Assembly: GCA_963844845.1 (NCBI GenBank)
Contig: CAWJPW010000010.1
Span: forward strand, 186,001-250,000
Source: CAWJPW01 sp963844845
GTDB taxonomy: Bacteria > Acidobacteriota > Thermoanaerobaculia > Thermoanaerobaculales > Sulfomarinibacteraceae
DNA: 64,000 nt
Reading direction: 5' to 3'
The position numbers were made by a program, and so were the translations under genes. The notes beneath the pieces were generated by a model that did no database searches, was not told the origin of the DNA, and worked only from the letters and a program-made list of their open reading frames with translations. Positions 1 through 7,905 of this stretch are shown in pieces (position 1 is the first letter of the stretch; each line of letters begins with the position of its first letter).

Positions 1-1
1 T

Positions 2-529
2 GTCGCCGCGTTCCAGAGCACCTACGGTGAGCTCAACGACCAGACGGTTCGCGACGCCATCGCCACCTTCGAGGCCACACTTGTGACTGTGGACTCGCCC
101 TTTGACCGCTTCCTGCGCGGCGAAGAGACAGCACTTTCGGCCGAGCAGCAGGCGGGCTGGCGGCTGTTCGACGCCCACGGCTGCGATACCTGCCACGCCG
201 GCCCTGCCATGGGCGGCACCTCGTACGAGCTCATGGGCGTCCACGGTGACTACTTCACGGCCCGCGGCGGCGAGATGACCAAGGCCGACCTCGGTCGCTT
301 CAACGTCTCCGGCGACGAGGTGGACCGCCACCGCTTCAAGGTTCCCACTCTGCGCAACGTCGCCCTGACCTTCCCCTACTTCCACGACGGCAGCGTCGCC
401 ACGCTGGAGGAGGCGGTGAGGAAGATGGCCGTCTACGAACGCGGCGTGCCCCTCGACGACGGCGAGATCCAGCAGGTCGTCGCCTTCCTCGAAGGCCTCA
501 CGGGCACCCTCGGCGGAAAGCCCTTGTAA
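2..529 (+). CDS. Dihaem cytochrome c peroxidase / MauG-like protein, 3' part
   Basis: The reading frame is open from the left edge of the window, so the N-terminus is missing; 175 residues remain. A CDTCH haem c motif (bases 182-196) is followed by a region ending in FPYFHDGSVATLEEAV, which is typical of the C-terminal haem domain of bacterial dihaem peroxidases (CCP/MauG family). These are periplasmic enzymes that reduce H2O2 with electrons from small cytochromes c, or oxidise other substrates. The upstream haem domain lies outside the window, so peroxidase and MauG-like oxidase cannot be separated. A strong terminator hairpin follows the stop codon. Confidence 0.85.
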   Translation, partial: VAAFQSTYGELNDQTVRDAIATFEATLVTVDSPFDRFLRGEETALSAEQQAGWRLFDAHGCDTCHAGPAMGGTSYELMGVHGDYFTARGGEMTKADLGRFNVSGDEVDRHRFKVPTLRNVALTFPYFHDGSVATLEEAVRKMAVYERGVPLDDGEIQQVVAFLEGLTGTLGGKPL

Positions 530-548
530 GCAGCGACGCGAGCCCGGA

Positions 549-589
549 GCCCGGCCCCCGGCAGCAGCGCGGGGGCCGGGCCTCGTTTT
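549..589 (+). terminator. Rho-independent terminator after the peroxidase gene
   Basis: A 12-bp perfect GC stem has its left arm GCCCGGCCCCCG at 549-560 and its right arm at 570-581, with a 9-nt loop. CTCGTTTTCC follows. It lies 20 nt after the stop codon at 529, as expected for an intrinsic terminator. It is one of few hairpins in the window with a following T run. Confidence 0.8.
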
Positions 590-602
590 CCTCCGCACTA
601 TC

Positions 603-1393
603 ATGGGGAGGATGGCGCCTTCTCCACCGTTGCCCACCGCCGCAGTGAACCGGGGTCGAGCTCTTCGTCGTGCGACCGTTGCGGCTGGAGTGCTTCTCGC
701 CGCCTGCACCGCCCCGGCGGCAGACCCTGGGATGCTGCGCGCGCCATACCTGCAGTCGGTGGGGCCCCACGGCGGCGTGGTGGCGTGGCGCACGGATCAG
801 GCCGCCAGCCCCGGCGTATCTCCTTCTTCCACCATCCCCCGTACACCAAGGGCTCACATGACTCCGATGACCCCATGGACTCGGGAGGGCGCATGCAAGC
901 CGTTCGCGAGAACGTGCTCCCGCTCCTCGAAGAGGGTGGAGTCGACCTGGTGCTCTCGGGTCACAGCCATGCCTACGAGCGCTCCCATCTCATCGACGGC
1001 CACTACGGCGACTCCACGACCTTCAGTGCTTCCGCCATGGAGCTCGGCGGTGGGACTGGCGACCCGGACTGCGACGGCGCCTACCGCAAGGACGGCGGAG
1101 CCCACAGCGGCACGGCCTACGCGGTGGTCGGGAACTCCTCGCGCCTCAACTCCGGGACCCTCGGCTACCCAGCCATACCGGTGACCCTCGCCGCCCTCAG
1201 CTCACTGATGGTCACCATCGAAGGCGACCTGCTCGAGGCCAGCGTTCTCGACGACGACGGCGCCACTCGTGACCACTTCGCCGTCGTCAAGAAACGAGCC
1301 GCTTTCTTAGCTGACGGGTTCGAAGGTGGCTCCATCTCCGCCTGGAGCGGCGGGGCGCCCCCGGCCCCGGTACCCGGCCCTCGGCTTGGCTGA
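603..1393 (+). pseudogene. Purple-acid-phosphatase-like metallophosphoesterase, internally deleted
   Basis: The 5' part (frame of 603) encodes a lipoprotein-like signal ending in LLAACTAP, then LRAPYLQSVGPHGGVVAWRT, the usual start of the fibronectin-like domain of purple acid phosphatases. Near base 800-815 homology jumps to a different frame and resumes with FFHHPPYTKGSH and LSGHSHAYER, the C-terminal metal-binding motifs of the phosphatase domain, ending in a DGFEGGSISAWS tag. The roughly 200-300 residues normally between them are absent and the two parts are out of frame. The simplest reading is one internal deletion that killed the gene. A short functional C-terminal protein from base 785 is possible but would lack most metal ligands. 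Confidence 0.75.
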
Positions 1394-1491
1394 CGCCGCC
1401 CACCGCCCACACGCCGGAGGACCGCGCCGGAAGCGCGCCCCACATCAGCCCTTCGACCCTGCCGCATTAGCGAGACACACGCCTCGAAGCG

Positions 1492-2631
1492 ATGATCGCA
1501 ACGACCAATCCGAGACCTTCGGGCCAGCAAACGATGCTAGCCTTGACGCGGAGACGATTTCTGAGACGATCAAGCTTCATCAACGGAAGAACCCCCCACC
1601 TCCTGGGCATGCTCCCAGGAGACCTCGCCGCGTGGCTGCGGGAGAACGGGGTGATGATTCGCGATGCCGAGGCCCGCCGTATCACGGCCCATGCCATCGC
1701 CCACGGCCGCGACGACTTCCCCACCGCCCGGCCGGTGCCGCGACGGGTCGCCGACGCGGTCTCGGCCCTCATCGACCGCGCGCCGCTGGAGGTGTTGGAG
1801 CGCGCCGAGGATCCTGGCGACGGCTTCGTCAAGTACCTGTTCCGCCTGACCGACGGCGCCCTGATGGAGGCCGTGCGCATCCCCCTCGAGGCTCCCGGCC
1901 GCTTCTCCGTCTGCCTCTCGAGCCAGGCCGGCTGCGCCATGGGGTGCACCTTCTGCGCCACCGGTCGGCTCGGTCTCACCCGCAGCCTGGAGCCCTGGGA
2001 GATGGTGGCCCAGCTCGTGTCCATACGCGACGAGGCGCCCGGGCAGGTGACCGGCGTGCTCTTCCAAGGTCAGGGAGAGCCCCTCGCCAACCTCGACGCG
2101 GTGCTCAAGGCGGCCGACGTCCTCGCCCATCCCTGCGGCGGTCGGATCGCGGCCGAGGCCATCACAGTGTCAACGGTCGGTGTCGTCCCCGGCATCCTCC
2201 GCCTGGCCGCCGAGCAGCGCCCCGAACGGCTCATCGTCTCGCTCACCTCCGCCATCGAGACGCGCCGGCGGGAGCTGATTCCGGCGGCGACGGCCTGGCC
2301 CCTCGACGAGCTTGCGGCCGCCGTCCGGACCTACCAGCGGGCGCTGGGCGGGCGTGTGCGGATCGCCTGGGTCGTGCTGGGCGGCGTCAACACCGGCGAC
2401 GACGAGGTTCAAGCCCTCGCCCGGCTGCTGGGTGACGTCCCGGTGCGGATCAACCTCATCGACGTCAACGACCCCCGGCCGGGAGGGTACCGCCGCGCCA
2501 GCGAGGACGAGCTCTCGCGTTTCTGGGACCACCTCACCGGCGCCGGCTTCGCGGTCGTGCGCCGCTACTCCGGCGGCGCCGCCCGACACGCCGCCTGCGG
2601 CATGCTGGCAGCGCGACGCGTCGCGCCGTGA
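1492..2631 (+). CDS. rlmN: RlmN-family radical SAM methyltransferase (23S rRNA/tRNA m2A)
   Basis: 379 residues, typical RlmN length. The radical SAM triad is C148, C152 and C155 (CAMGCTFC), and the second catalytic Cys, which carries the methyl intermediate, is C369 in AACGML. FQGQGEPLAN replaces the usual FMGMGEPL. RlmN methylates A2503 of 23S rRNA and A37 of some tRNAs. The N-terminal HLLG...LAAWLRENG segment matches the accessory domain. The start is uncertain: ATG 1534 is also possible, and bases 1492-1600 are less GC-rich. Sequence identity to housekeeping RlmN looks modest, so a divergent paralogue (RlmN-like, Cfr-like clade) is possible; substrate specificity is inferred. Confidence 0.85.
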   Translation: MIATTNPRPSGQQTMLALTRRRFLRRSSFINGRTPHLLGMLPGDLAAWLRENGVMIRDAEARRITAHAIAHGRDDFPTARPVPRRVADAVSALIDRAPLEVLERAEDPGDGFVKYLFRLTDGALMEAVRIPLEAPGRFSVCLSSQAGCAMGCTFCATGRLGLTRSLEPWEMVAQLVSIRDEAPGQVTGVLFQGQGEPLANLDAVLKAADVLAHPCGGRIAAEAITVSTVGVVPGILRLAAEQRPERLIVSLTSAIETRRRELIPAATAWPLDELAAAVRTYQRALGGRVRIAWVVLGGVNTGDDEVQALARLLGDVPVRINLIDVNDPRPGGYRRASEDELSRFWDHLTGAGFAVVRRYSGGAARHAACGMLAARRVAP

Positions 2632-2650
2632 CGGCCAGGCGCCATCCGCC

Positions 2651-4159
2651 TCAGCGCGGCTGCTCGAGGGCGGCGGTCCGGTCGGCGGAGTAGCCCAGGG
2701 CCTTGAAGTCCATGACGCCGTGCGGCGAGTGGCAGTCACGGCAGGCGAGGCCCATCCGCTTGATCCCGTGGTTCACCGAGATGTAGGAGGTTCCCGGGAC
2801 CGTTTGGGCGTGCCACTCGCCGCTCCAGTGCAGGCCCATCGCTTCGCCCGGCTTCATCCCGGCGGCGATGGCGCGGCCCACGTCCCCAGTGGTGTTGTAG
2901 ACCGCTCGGTTGGGCGCCAGCAGCAGCGGAAAGTCGGCCATGCCCGGCTCCTTGGCGATGAAGTCCATACCCGGCGCCTGCGCCATCTTGACCTTGCGGT
3001 CGAAGAGGAGAATCTGGGTGAGCCCCCGTACCGGGTAAATCGCGGCACCGTCACTGTCGCGGGTGGCCGTCGGAAAGGCCATCCAGCTCTGCGCGTCCTT
3101 CTGGCCGGCGGTGTTGGGCACCCGCCACATGAAGTCCGGCGGGCCACTGCGAATGGTCACCGTGGGCACCCAGAGCCCGGCGATCGCAGGAATCCCGTCG
3201 AACCACGACAGCTCGCTGAAGCGGCCGGGGCCGTCCTGCACCGGCGTCCCCCAGTCCTCGCGCACGATCCCGCTCACCTTCGGGACGTGGCACGACTGGC
3301 ACGCGATCCGTCCCACGTGGGCGTTGAGCCGGTCGGCGTCTGCGCCGCGATGGGGCGAGCGCCCGTGGCAACCGGCGCAGGCGACCGGCACGTCGAGGAG
3401 GTCGTTGGCGACCATGTCGGACTCCGCCTGCCCCTTGGCGATGAGGTGCGCGCGGGTCACGTGGCAGGCGGTACACGGCAGGCCGGCGGCGGCGTGGACG
3501 TCGTTGTCGGGCTCGTAGGGCGTGCCGCGCTTGTAGTCCCGCGAGAACGAGTGCTCGTGGCAGCGCAGACAGGCGTCCGCGGTGGGTACGCGGGTGATGG
3601 AGAGAGCTGCCTCCAGAGAGCGGTCCTGGCCCCAGACGGGGCGGCCGTCCGCACCGGCGGTGATGGTCTTGCGCCGGCTCATGTCGTAGGTCGCGGCGTG
3701 ACAGACCAGGCAGTCCACCGTTGCCGCCTCCGCGGCGGTTGCCTGCCGGCCGGCAGGCAACGGCGGTGCCGGCAGGGCACCGATGTGGCACATGCCGCAG
3801 CCCTCCGACTGGGGTGTGAAGCGCCCGTCGGTCGCGGCAGTCCAGTTGGCCAGTGCCGTGGTGCCGGCGAGGGCGCACTCGCGATTCACCATCCCCCACC
3901 AGCTCCCGTCCGGCAGCCCCTTCACGTTGCGGACCTTGCTGGCCGCGTACCAGTGCGCCGAGTGGGTCACCTCGTCCAGGGCACGAGGGTGGCAGACGGC
4001 ACAGGTTTGCGGCCCGTCGTAGCCGTTGGCACGGATGACTTCGGCGCCCGGGTGCTGCCACACGGTCGGCGCACTCGTCTCGGCGGCAGAGGCGCCCACG
4101 AGGAGACCACAGCACCCGGCGATCACGGTCACGACGGCACCCAGGCGATTCGCTCGCAT
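2651..4159 (-). CDS. Exported octahaem cytochrome c
   Basis: 502 residues from ATG at 4159, chosen because a signal peptide follows (AVVTVIAGCCGLLVGASAAE). Eight CxxCH motifs are present: CAVCH, CGMCH, CLVCH, CLRCH, CTACH, CAGCH, CQSCH and CRDCH. The last sits in a conserved CRDCHSPHGVMDF context near the C-terminus. The long haem-poor stretch between motifs 7 and 8 contains aromatic and Trp-rich segments. It resembles periplasmic octahaem proteins of the tetrathionate/hydroxylamine reductase superfamily, but no catalytic motif lets me name a substrate. It is transcribed away from the AraC-type regulator, with an AT-rich divergent intergenic region between them. Confidence 0.85.
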   Translation of the reverse strand: MRANRLGAVVTVIAGCCGLLVGASAAETSAPTVWQHPGAEVIRANGYDGPQTCAVCHPRALDEVTHSAHWYAASKVRNVKGLPDGSWWGMVNRECALAGTTALANWTAATDGRFTPQSEGCGMCHIGALPAPPLPAGRQATAAEAATVDCLVCHAATYDMSRRKTITAGADGRPVWGQDRSLEAALSITRVPTADACLRCHEHSFSRDYKRGTPYEPDNDVHAAAGLPCTACHVTRAHLIAKGQAESDMVANDLLDVPVACAGCHGRSPHRGADADRLNAHVGRIACQSCHVPKVSGIVREDWGTPVQDGPGRFSELSWFDGIPAIAGLWVPTVTIRSGPPDFMWRVPNTAGQKDAQSWMAFPTATRDSDGAAIYPVRGLTQILLFDRKVKMAQAPGMDFIAKEPGMADFPLLLAPNRAVYNTTGDVGRAIAAGMKPGEAMGLHWSGEWHAQTVPGTSYISVNHGIKRMGLACRDCHSPHGVMDFKALGYSADRTAALEQPR

Positions 4160-4394
4160 CGTTCCTCCCCGACGCGGCGCAGCTCGACAGCTGGATGGAA
4201 GCACTTCGCGCCGATGTTGCACCGCGCTCTTCGTCGGACAACCAGCCGTCAGCCACCAAGATTCCCACAAATCTCAAAAACTGCGACTTAATAGCAACAT
4301 TTCCTCAGAATGCGGCCAAAGCTGCCTCGCCTCTCGCTCAGCCCCTCTCGCACGGTACAATGGGTACGTCGACTTCTCTCCACCGCGAGGTTTC
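4160..4394. promoter_or_regulatory. Divergent AT-rich promoter region
   Basis: This 235-nt gap separates the octahaem cytochrome gene (minus) from the membrane-anchored AraC gene (plus). Bases 4255-4310 are strikingly AT-rich for this genome. TACAAT at 4356-4361 is a plausible -10 box for the plus-strand gene; I could not assign a good -35. The regulator may control the divergent cytochrome, which is inference from layout only. Confidence 0.4.
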
Positions 4395-5060
4395 ATGACG
4401 GCGTCTCTGTCATTGCCAAGTGCCGACGCCCTAGTACTGGCACTCGCGGCTGCGGCGGCTGCCGCAGCCGTGGTGCTTCTCGTGGTGGTGATGTTCATCC
4501 GCTCGCAGCGGCGCCACGCCGCCCAGCTCACCCAGGTCATCGCTCGCCTCGAGCGCCTTGAGGAGGCCGGAATCCTCACCGAGACTGCCCCCGCAAGCCG
4601 GGAGGGTGCTCCGGCTGCCGATACCGGCGGCTTCGACTCGGACACTCCTACCGGCGACGTGCTGGCCGGGATGACCAGCCACGTGCGCCGCATGGTCGAG
4701 AACGGCGACGCCGACCCGGTGACCCTGGCCGACGAGGCCATCGTGTGCGTCTACCGGCATCTCGACGAAGCGCTCGCCCCCAACGCCCTGGCCAGCGAGC
4801 TCTGCGTCTCGCTCCGATCCCTGGAGCGCGGCCTCGCCGCCGGCCTCGACTGCACCCCGCGCGAGCTCATCCGCACCGTGAAGATGCGCGAGGCCCGGAG
4901 GCTGCTGGCAAGCGGAGGCCACAACGTCGCTGAGGTGGCAGCCCGCACCGGCTTCTCGAGCCCCTTCCATTTCTCGCGCTCGTTCAAGGACTTCTTCGGC
5001 ATCGCGCCGTCGCTGGTCCGGCCGGACGTGCAGCAGGCACCGCGAGCGCAGAGGCAGTAG
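4395..5060 (+). CDS. Membrane-anchored AraC-family regulator
   Basis: 221 residues. Residues about 10-35 form one transmembrane helix rich in Ala, Val and Leu, followed by a basic RSQRRH stop-transfer and a short coiled segment (QLTQVIARLERLEE). The C-terminal ~100 residues are an AraC HTH_18 domain: LCVSLRSLERGL, then REARRLLASGGHNVAEVAARTGFSS, and FHFSRSFKDFFGIAPS. The usual AraC effector domain is absent. A DNA-binding domain tethered to the membrane is unusual for the family and suggests sensing at the membrane or release by proteolysis. It is divergent from the octahaem cytochrome gene. Confidence 0.8.
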   Translation: MTASLSLPSADALVLALAAAAAAAAVVLLVVVMFIRSQRRHAAQLTQVIARLERLEEAGILTETAPASREGAPAADTGGFDSDTPTGDVLAGMTSHVRRMVENGDADPVTLADEAIVCVYRHLDEALAPNALASELCVSLRSLERGLAAGLDCTPRELIRTVKMREARRLLASGGHNVAEVAARTGFSSPFHFSRSFKDFFGIAPSLVRPDVQQAPRAQRQ

Positions 5061-5345
5061 AAACGGGCGGCGGACCGGCAGCGAGTGACCGGCGGGGCGC
5101 TCCGGGTGCTCGGGCCTCTCTCGTGCTGCAACCGCGCACGGCGCCCCGCGCGGCAAGCATTCACGACGCTCCCAGGCTCGCGCCCGGCCAGCGCGCCCGT
5201 GGCGGGCGACAGCCACGCACCTCCGCCCCAATCCCCGCCCAGTCTGCTCTTCTCCGTAGCGCACGACCGGCGTGGGCGGGAGAGGGGACCTCCTCTCTCG
5301 TCCAGACGATCTCGAGCTGTCGTACACTTACGAGAGAGGCCGTCA

Positions 5346-7751
5346 ATGACAACCATCGGTACAACGATCCGCTCCATCGAGCTCGTGGAGCGCCTGGGCG
5401 GCGGCGGCATGGGCGAGGTTTACGTCGGGGTCGACTCCCGCCTCGGGCGCCGCGTCGCCGTCAAGGCCATTCGCGCCGACCAGCGCCTCGACGCAGCCGC
5501 CAAGGCCCGTTTCGCTCGCGAAGCGCAGATGCTCTCACGCCTCGAGCACCCGGCCATCTGCCGGCTCTACAACTTCATCGAGGAGCCGGAAGGCGACTAC
5601 CTGGTGATGGAGCTGGTACCGGGGGTCACCCTCGACGCCGCGGTCGCCACGGGCATGTCCCTCGAGCAGAAGCTCTCGGTGGCGGAGCAGGTGGCGGATG
5701 CCCTGGTGGCTGCGCACGCCATGAGCATCATCCACCGCGACCTCAAGCCAACCAACGTCATGGTGCCCCCCGCCGGCGGGGCGAAGGTGCTCGACTTCGG
5801 ACTCGCGCGGCCCGCACCGGAGAGCGAAGCCCCCCTCCTGTCGGAAGCCCCCCTCCTGTCGAACGACATCCGCGCGGCGGCGGCCCCTGCGGACGGCTTC
5901 GTTACCTCGGCAACGGCCGGTGCTCCAGTCATGGGCACACCGCGCTTCATGAGCCCCGAACAGGCCGCGGGAGGGTCCGCCACCGCCGCGAGCGACATGT
6001 ACTCCTTCGGCCTCCTGCTGCAGGAGCTCTACACCGAGCGGTCCGCCTACGGCGAGGGGCTCGCGCCGGAGCAGCTGCTGCACAAGGCCCGCTGGGCCGA
6101 CACCGCACCGGTGGCCGGCATCGACCGGGAGGTTGCCGCCCTCGTCCAGGCGCTCACCGCCCTGCGCCCCGAGGACCGGCCCACCGCCACCGCCGCACGG
6201 GAGCGCCTCCGCGCCGTCCGCCAGCGTCCCCGCCGCCGACTCCGGCGCGCCGCCGCGGCCGCCGTGGCGGTGGGGCTCGTGCTCGCTGCCGGCGGCCTCG
6301 GTGCCGGCTGGCTGCGGGCACGACGGGCCCTCCAGGAGACGACGCGCGCGCGGGCCCAGACCGAGGCCGTGAACCGCTTCCTTCGCGGCATGCTGGAGAG
6401 CGCCGACCCGCGCGCCCGCGGCATCGACGTGCGGGTCGTGGACGTCCTCGATCGCGCCGCCAGCGAGGTGCCCCGCACGCTGGGCGACGACCCAGCCGTG
6501 GAGGCGGCGGTCCTCGACGCCATCGGCAGCACCTACCACGCTCTCGGCGCCTACCCGGCGGCCCGCAAGTCTCTCGAGGAGGCCCTCGAGCTGCGCCGGA
6601 CCGCCCTCGGCGCCGATCACCCCGACACGCTCACCAGCAGCGACCACCTGGGCCGCCTCCTCGCCGACCAGGGCGAGCTCGACGCCGCGGAGGAGCGGCT
6701 GCGCGCCACCCTGTCCGCCCGCGAACGGGTTCTCGGGAAAATGAACCGTGACACCGCAGCGTCGCTGCGCAGCCTCGCCAAGGTGCTCGAGCTGCGGGGA
6801 TCCTACGACGCGGCCGCCGCGGCCCTCGATACGGCCCGGGCGCGGCTCGAGGAGGCGGCCGGAAACGACGACCCGGACACGCTCGCCGCCGAGAGCGACC
6901 TCGCCCTGGTTCTCACCCGCCAGGGACACTTCGCCGAGGCGGCCGAGCTCCAGCGCCGTACGCTCGCGGCCAGGATCCAGGTGCTGGGCGCCCTGCACCC
7001 CGACACCCTCACGACCCGGGGCGACCTGGGGGTCTCACTGGCCCAGCTGGGGCAGTACCACGAGGCCGAGGAACGGCTGCGTGAGACCATCGCCGGGCGT
7101 ACCGCGGTGCTCGGGGAAAGCCATCCCGCCACCCTCACCACCCAGAGCAACCTCAGCCAGGTTCTCAGGCTGGAGGGGAGACTGGAGGAGGCCGAGGCGC
7201 TCGAAGCCGAGGTGCTCGAGATCCGACGCCGGGTCCTCGGACCAGAGCACATCGACACCCTCGCCTCCACCGGGAACCTCGCCGTGATCAGGGTGCGGCT
7301 GAAGGATCTCGACGGTGCCGCAGCCCTGCTCCGCCAGGCCATGGGCACCGCCGAACGGGCCCTGGGCGAGGACCACCCCCAGACCCTCATGTGGATGTCC
7401 AACCTGGCGACCGTCCTGCTGCGGCAGCACCATCTGGAGGAGGCGGAGCGCCTGGTGCGCACCTGCATCGCGCGGCGATCCCGCACCCTGGGGCCGGAGC
7501 ACCCGAGCACGCTGGTCTCCCGGGAGACCCTGGCCGACCTCCTGGTGACCGCCGGCCGACTCAAGGAGGCGGAGCCCGAGCACCGCAGCCTGGTGGAGGC
7601 GAGCCGCAGGGTCCTCGGCCCAGAGCATCCCCGGACTCTCAGACGAGTCCAAAGGCTGGCCGAGCTCCTGCGCCGCACCGGTCGCGACGCCGAGGCGACG
7701 GCGCTGGAAGCCGGTGGGGCGGCATTTCCCGAATCGACCACCGCCGACTGA
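5346..7751 (+). CDS. Ser/Thr protein kinase with TM helix and tandem TPRs
   Basis: 801 residues from ATG 5346. The N-terminal Hanks-type kinase has the glycine loop GGGGMGEVY (about 18-26), VAVKAI with the ATP-binding Lys (~40), IIHRDLKPTN (~131), VLDFGLA (~149) and MSPEQAAG. A single TM helix at about 301-324 precedes an external region of roughly ten NB-ARC-type tetratricopeptide repeats with the recurrent signature HPDTL...L..LL..QG....AE. This design is common in Acidobacteria, Myxococcota and Planctomycetes. The kinase would phosphorylate cytosolic partners while the TPR part binds proteins outside. An 18-nt perfect tandem duplication after the kinase DFG region gives a repeated EAPLLS. 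Confidence 0.92.
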   Translation: MTTIGTTIRSIELVERLGGGGMGEVYVGVDSRLGRRVAVKAIRADQRLDAAAKARFAREAQMLSRLEHPAICRLYNFIEEPEGDYLVMELVPGVTLDAAVATGMSLEQKLSVAEQVADALVAAHAMSIIHRDLKPTNVMVPPAGGAKVLDFGLARPAPESEAPLLSEAPLLSNDIRAAAAPADGFVTSATAGAPVMGTPRFMSPEQAAGGSATAASDMYSFGLLLQELYTERSAYGEGLAPEQLLHKARWADTAPVAGIDREVAALVQALTALRPEDRPTATAARERLRAVRQRPRRRLRRAAAAAVAVGLVLAAGGLGAGWLRARRALQETTRARAQTEAVNRFLRGMLESADPRARGIDVRVVDVLDRAASEVPRTLGDDPAVEAAVLDAIGSTYHALGAYPAARKSLEEALELRRTALGADHPDTLTSSDHLGRLLADQGELDAAEERLRATLSARERVLGKMNRDTAASLRSLAKVLELRGSYDAAAAALDTARARLEEAAGNDDPDTLAAESDLALVLTRQGHFAEAAELQRRTLAARIQVLGALHPDTLTTRGDLGVSLAQLGQYHEAEERLRETIAGRTAVLGESHPATLTTQSNLSQVLRLEGRLEEAEALEAEVLEIRRRVLGPEHIDTLASTGNLAVIRVRLKDLDGAAALLRQAMGTAERALGEDHPQTLMWMSNLATVLLRQHHLEEAERLVRTCIARRSRTLGPEHPSTLVSRETLADLLVTAGRLKEAEPEHRSLVEASRRVLGPEHPRTLRRVQRLAELLRRTGRDAEATALEAGGAAFPESTTAD

Positions 7752-7760
7752 AACCATCCC

Positions 7761-7850
7761 TCAGGGGGTCGTCGAGGTCCACCTCGTGCTGTCCCCGGTC
7801 TCGAAGTCGTCGGCGAAGATCGCGGTTGGGGATGCCACCTTCCTGCACGA
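7761..7850 (-). pseudogene. Orphan 3' remnant of a secreted protein ending in the DGFE-type tag
   Basis: On the minus strand this gap encodes AIFADDFETGDSTRWTSTTP followed by a stop. That matches the C-terminal tag of the BNR-repeat protein (IFRDGFENGVAERWSS) and of the phosphatase pseudogene (ADGFEGGSISAWSGG). No gene body precedes it: further upstream on that strand is only the antisense of malQ. It is best read as the relic of a lost gene, and it also argues that this short tag is a recognisable module. Confidence 0.55.
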
Positions 7851-7905
7851 ACGCGCCAAATCTCTGCATGAACACGCCAATGGGGACGCGCTACACTCCC
7901 GCCCG

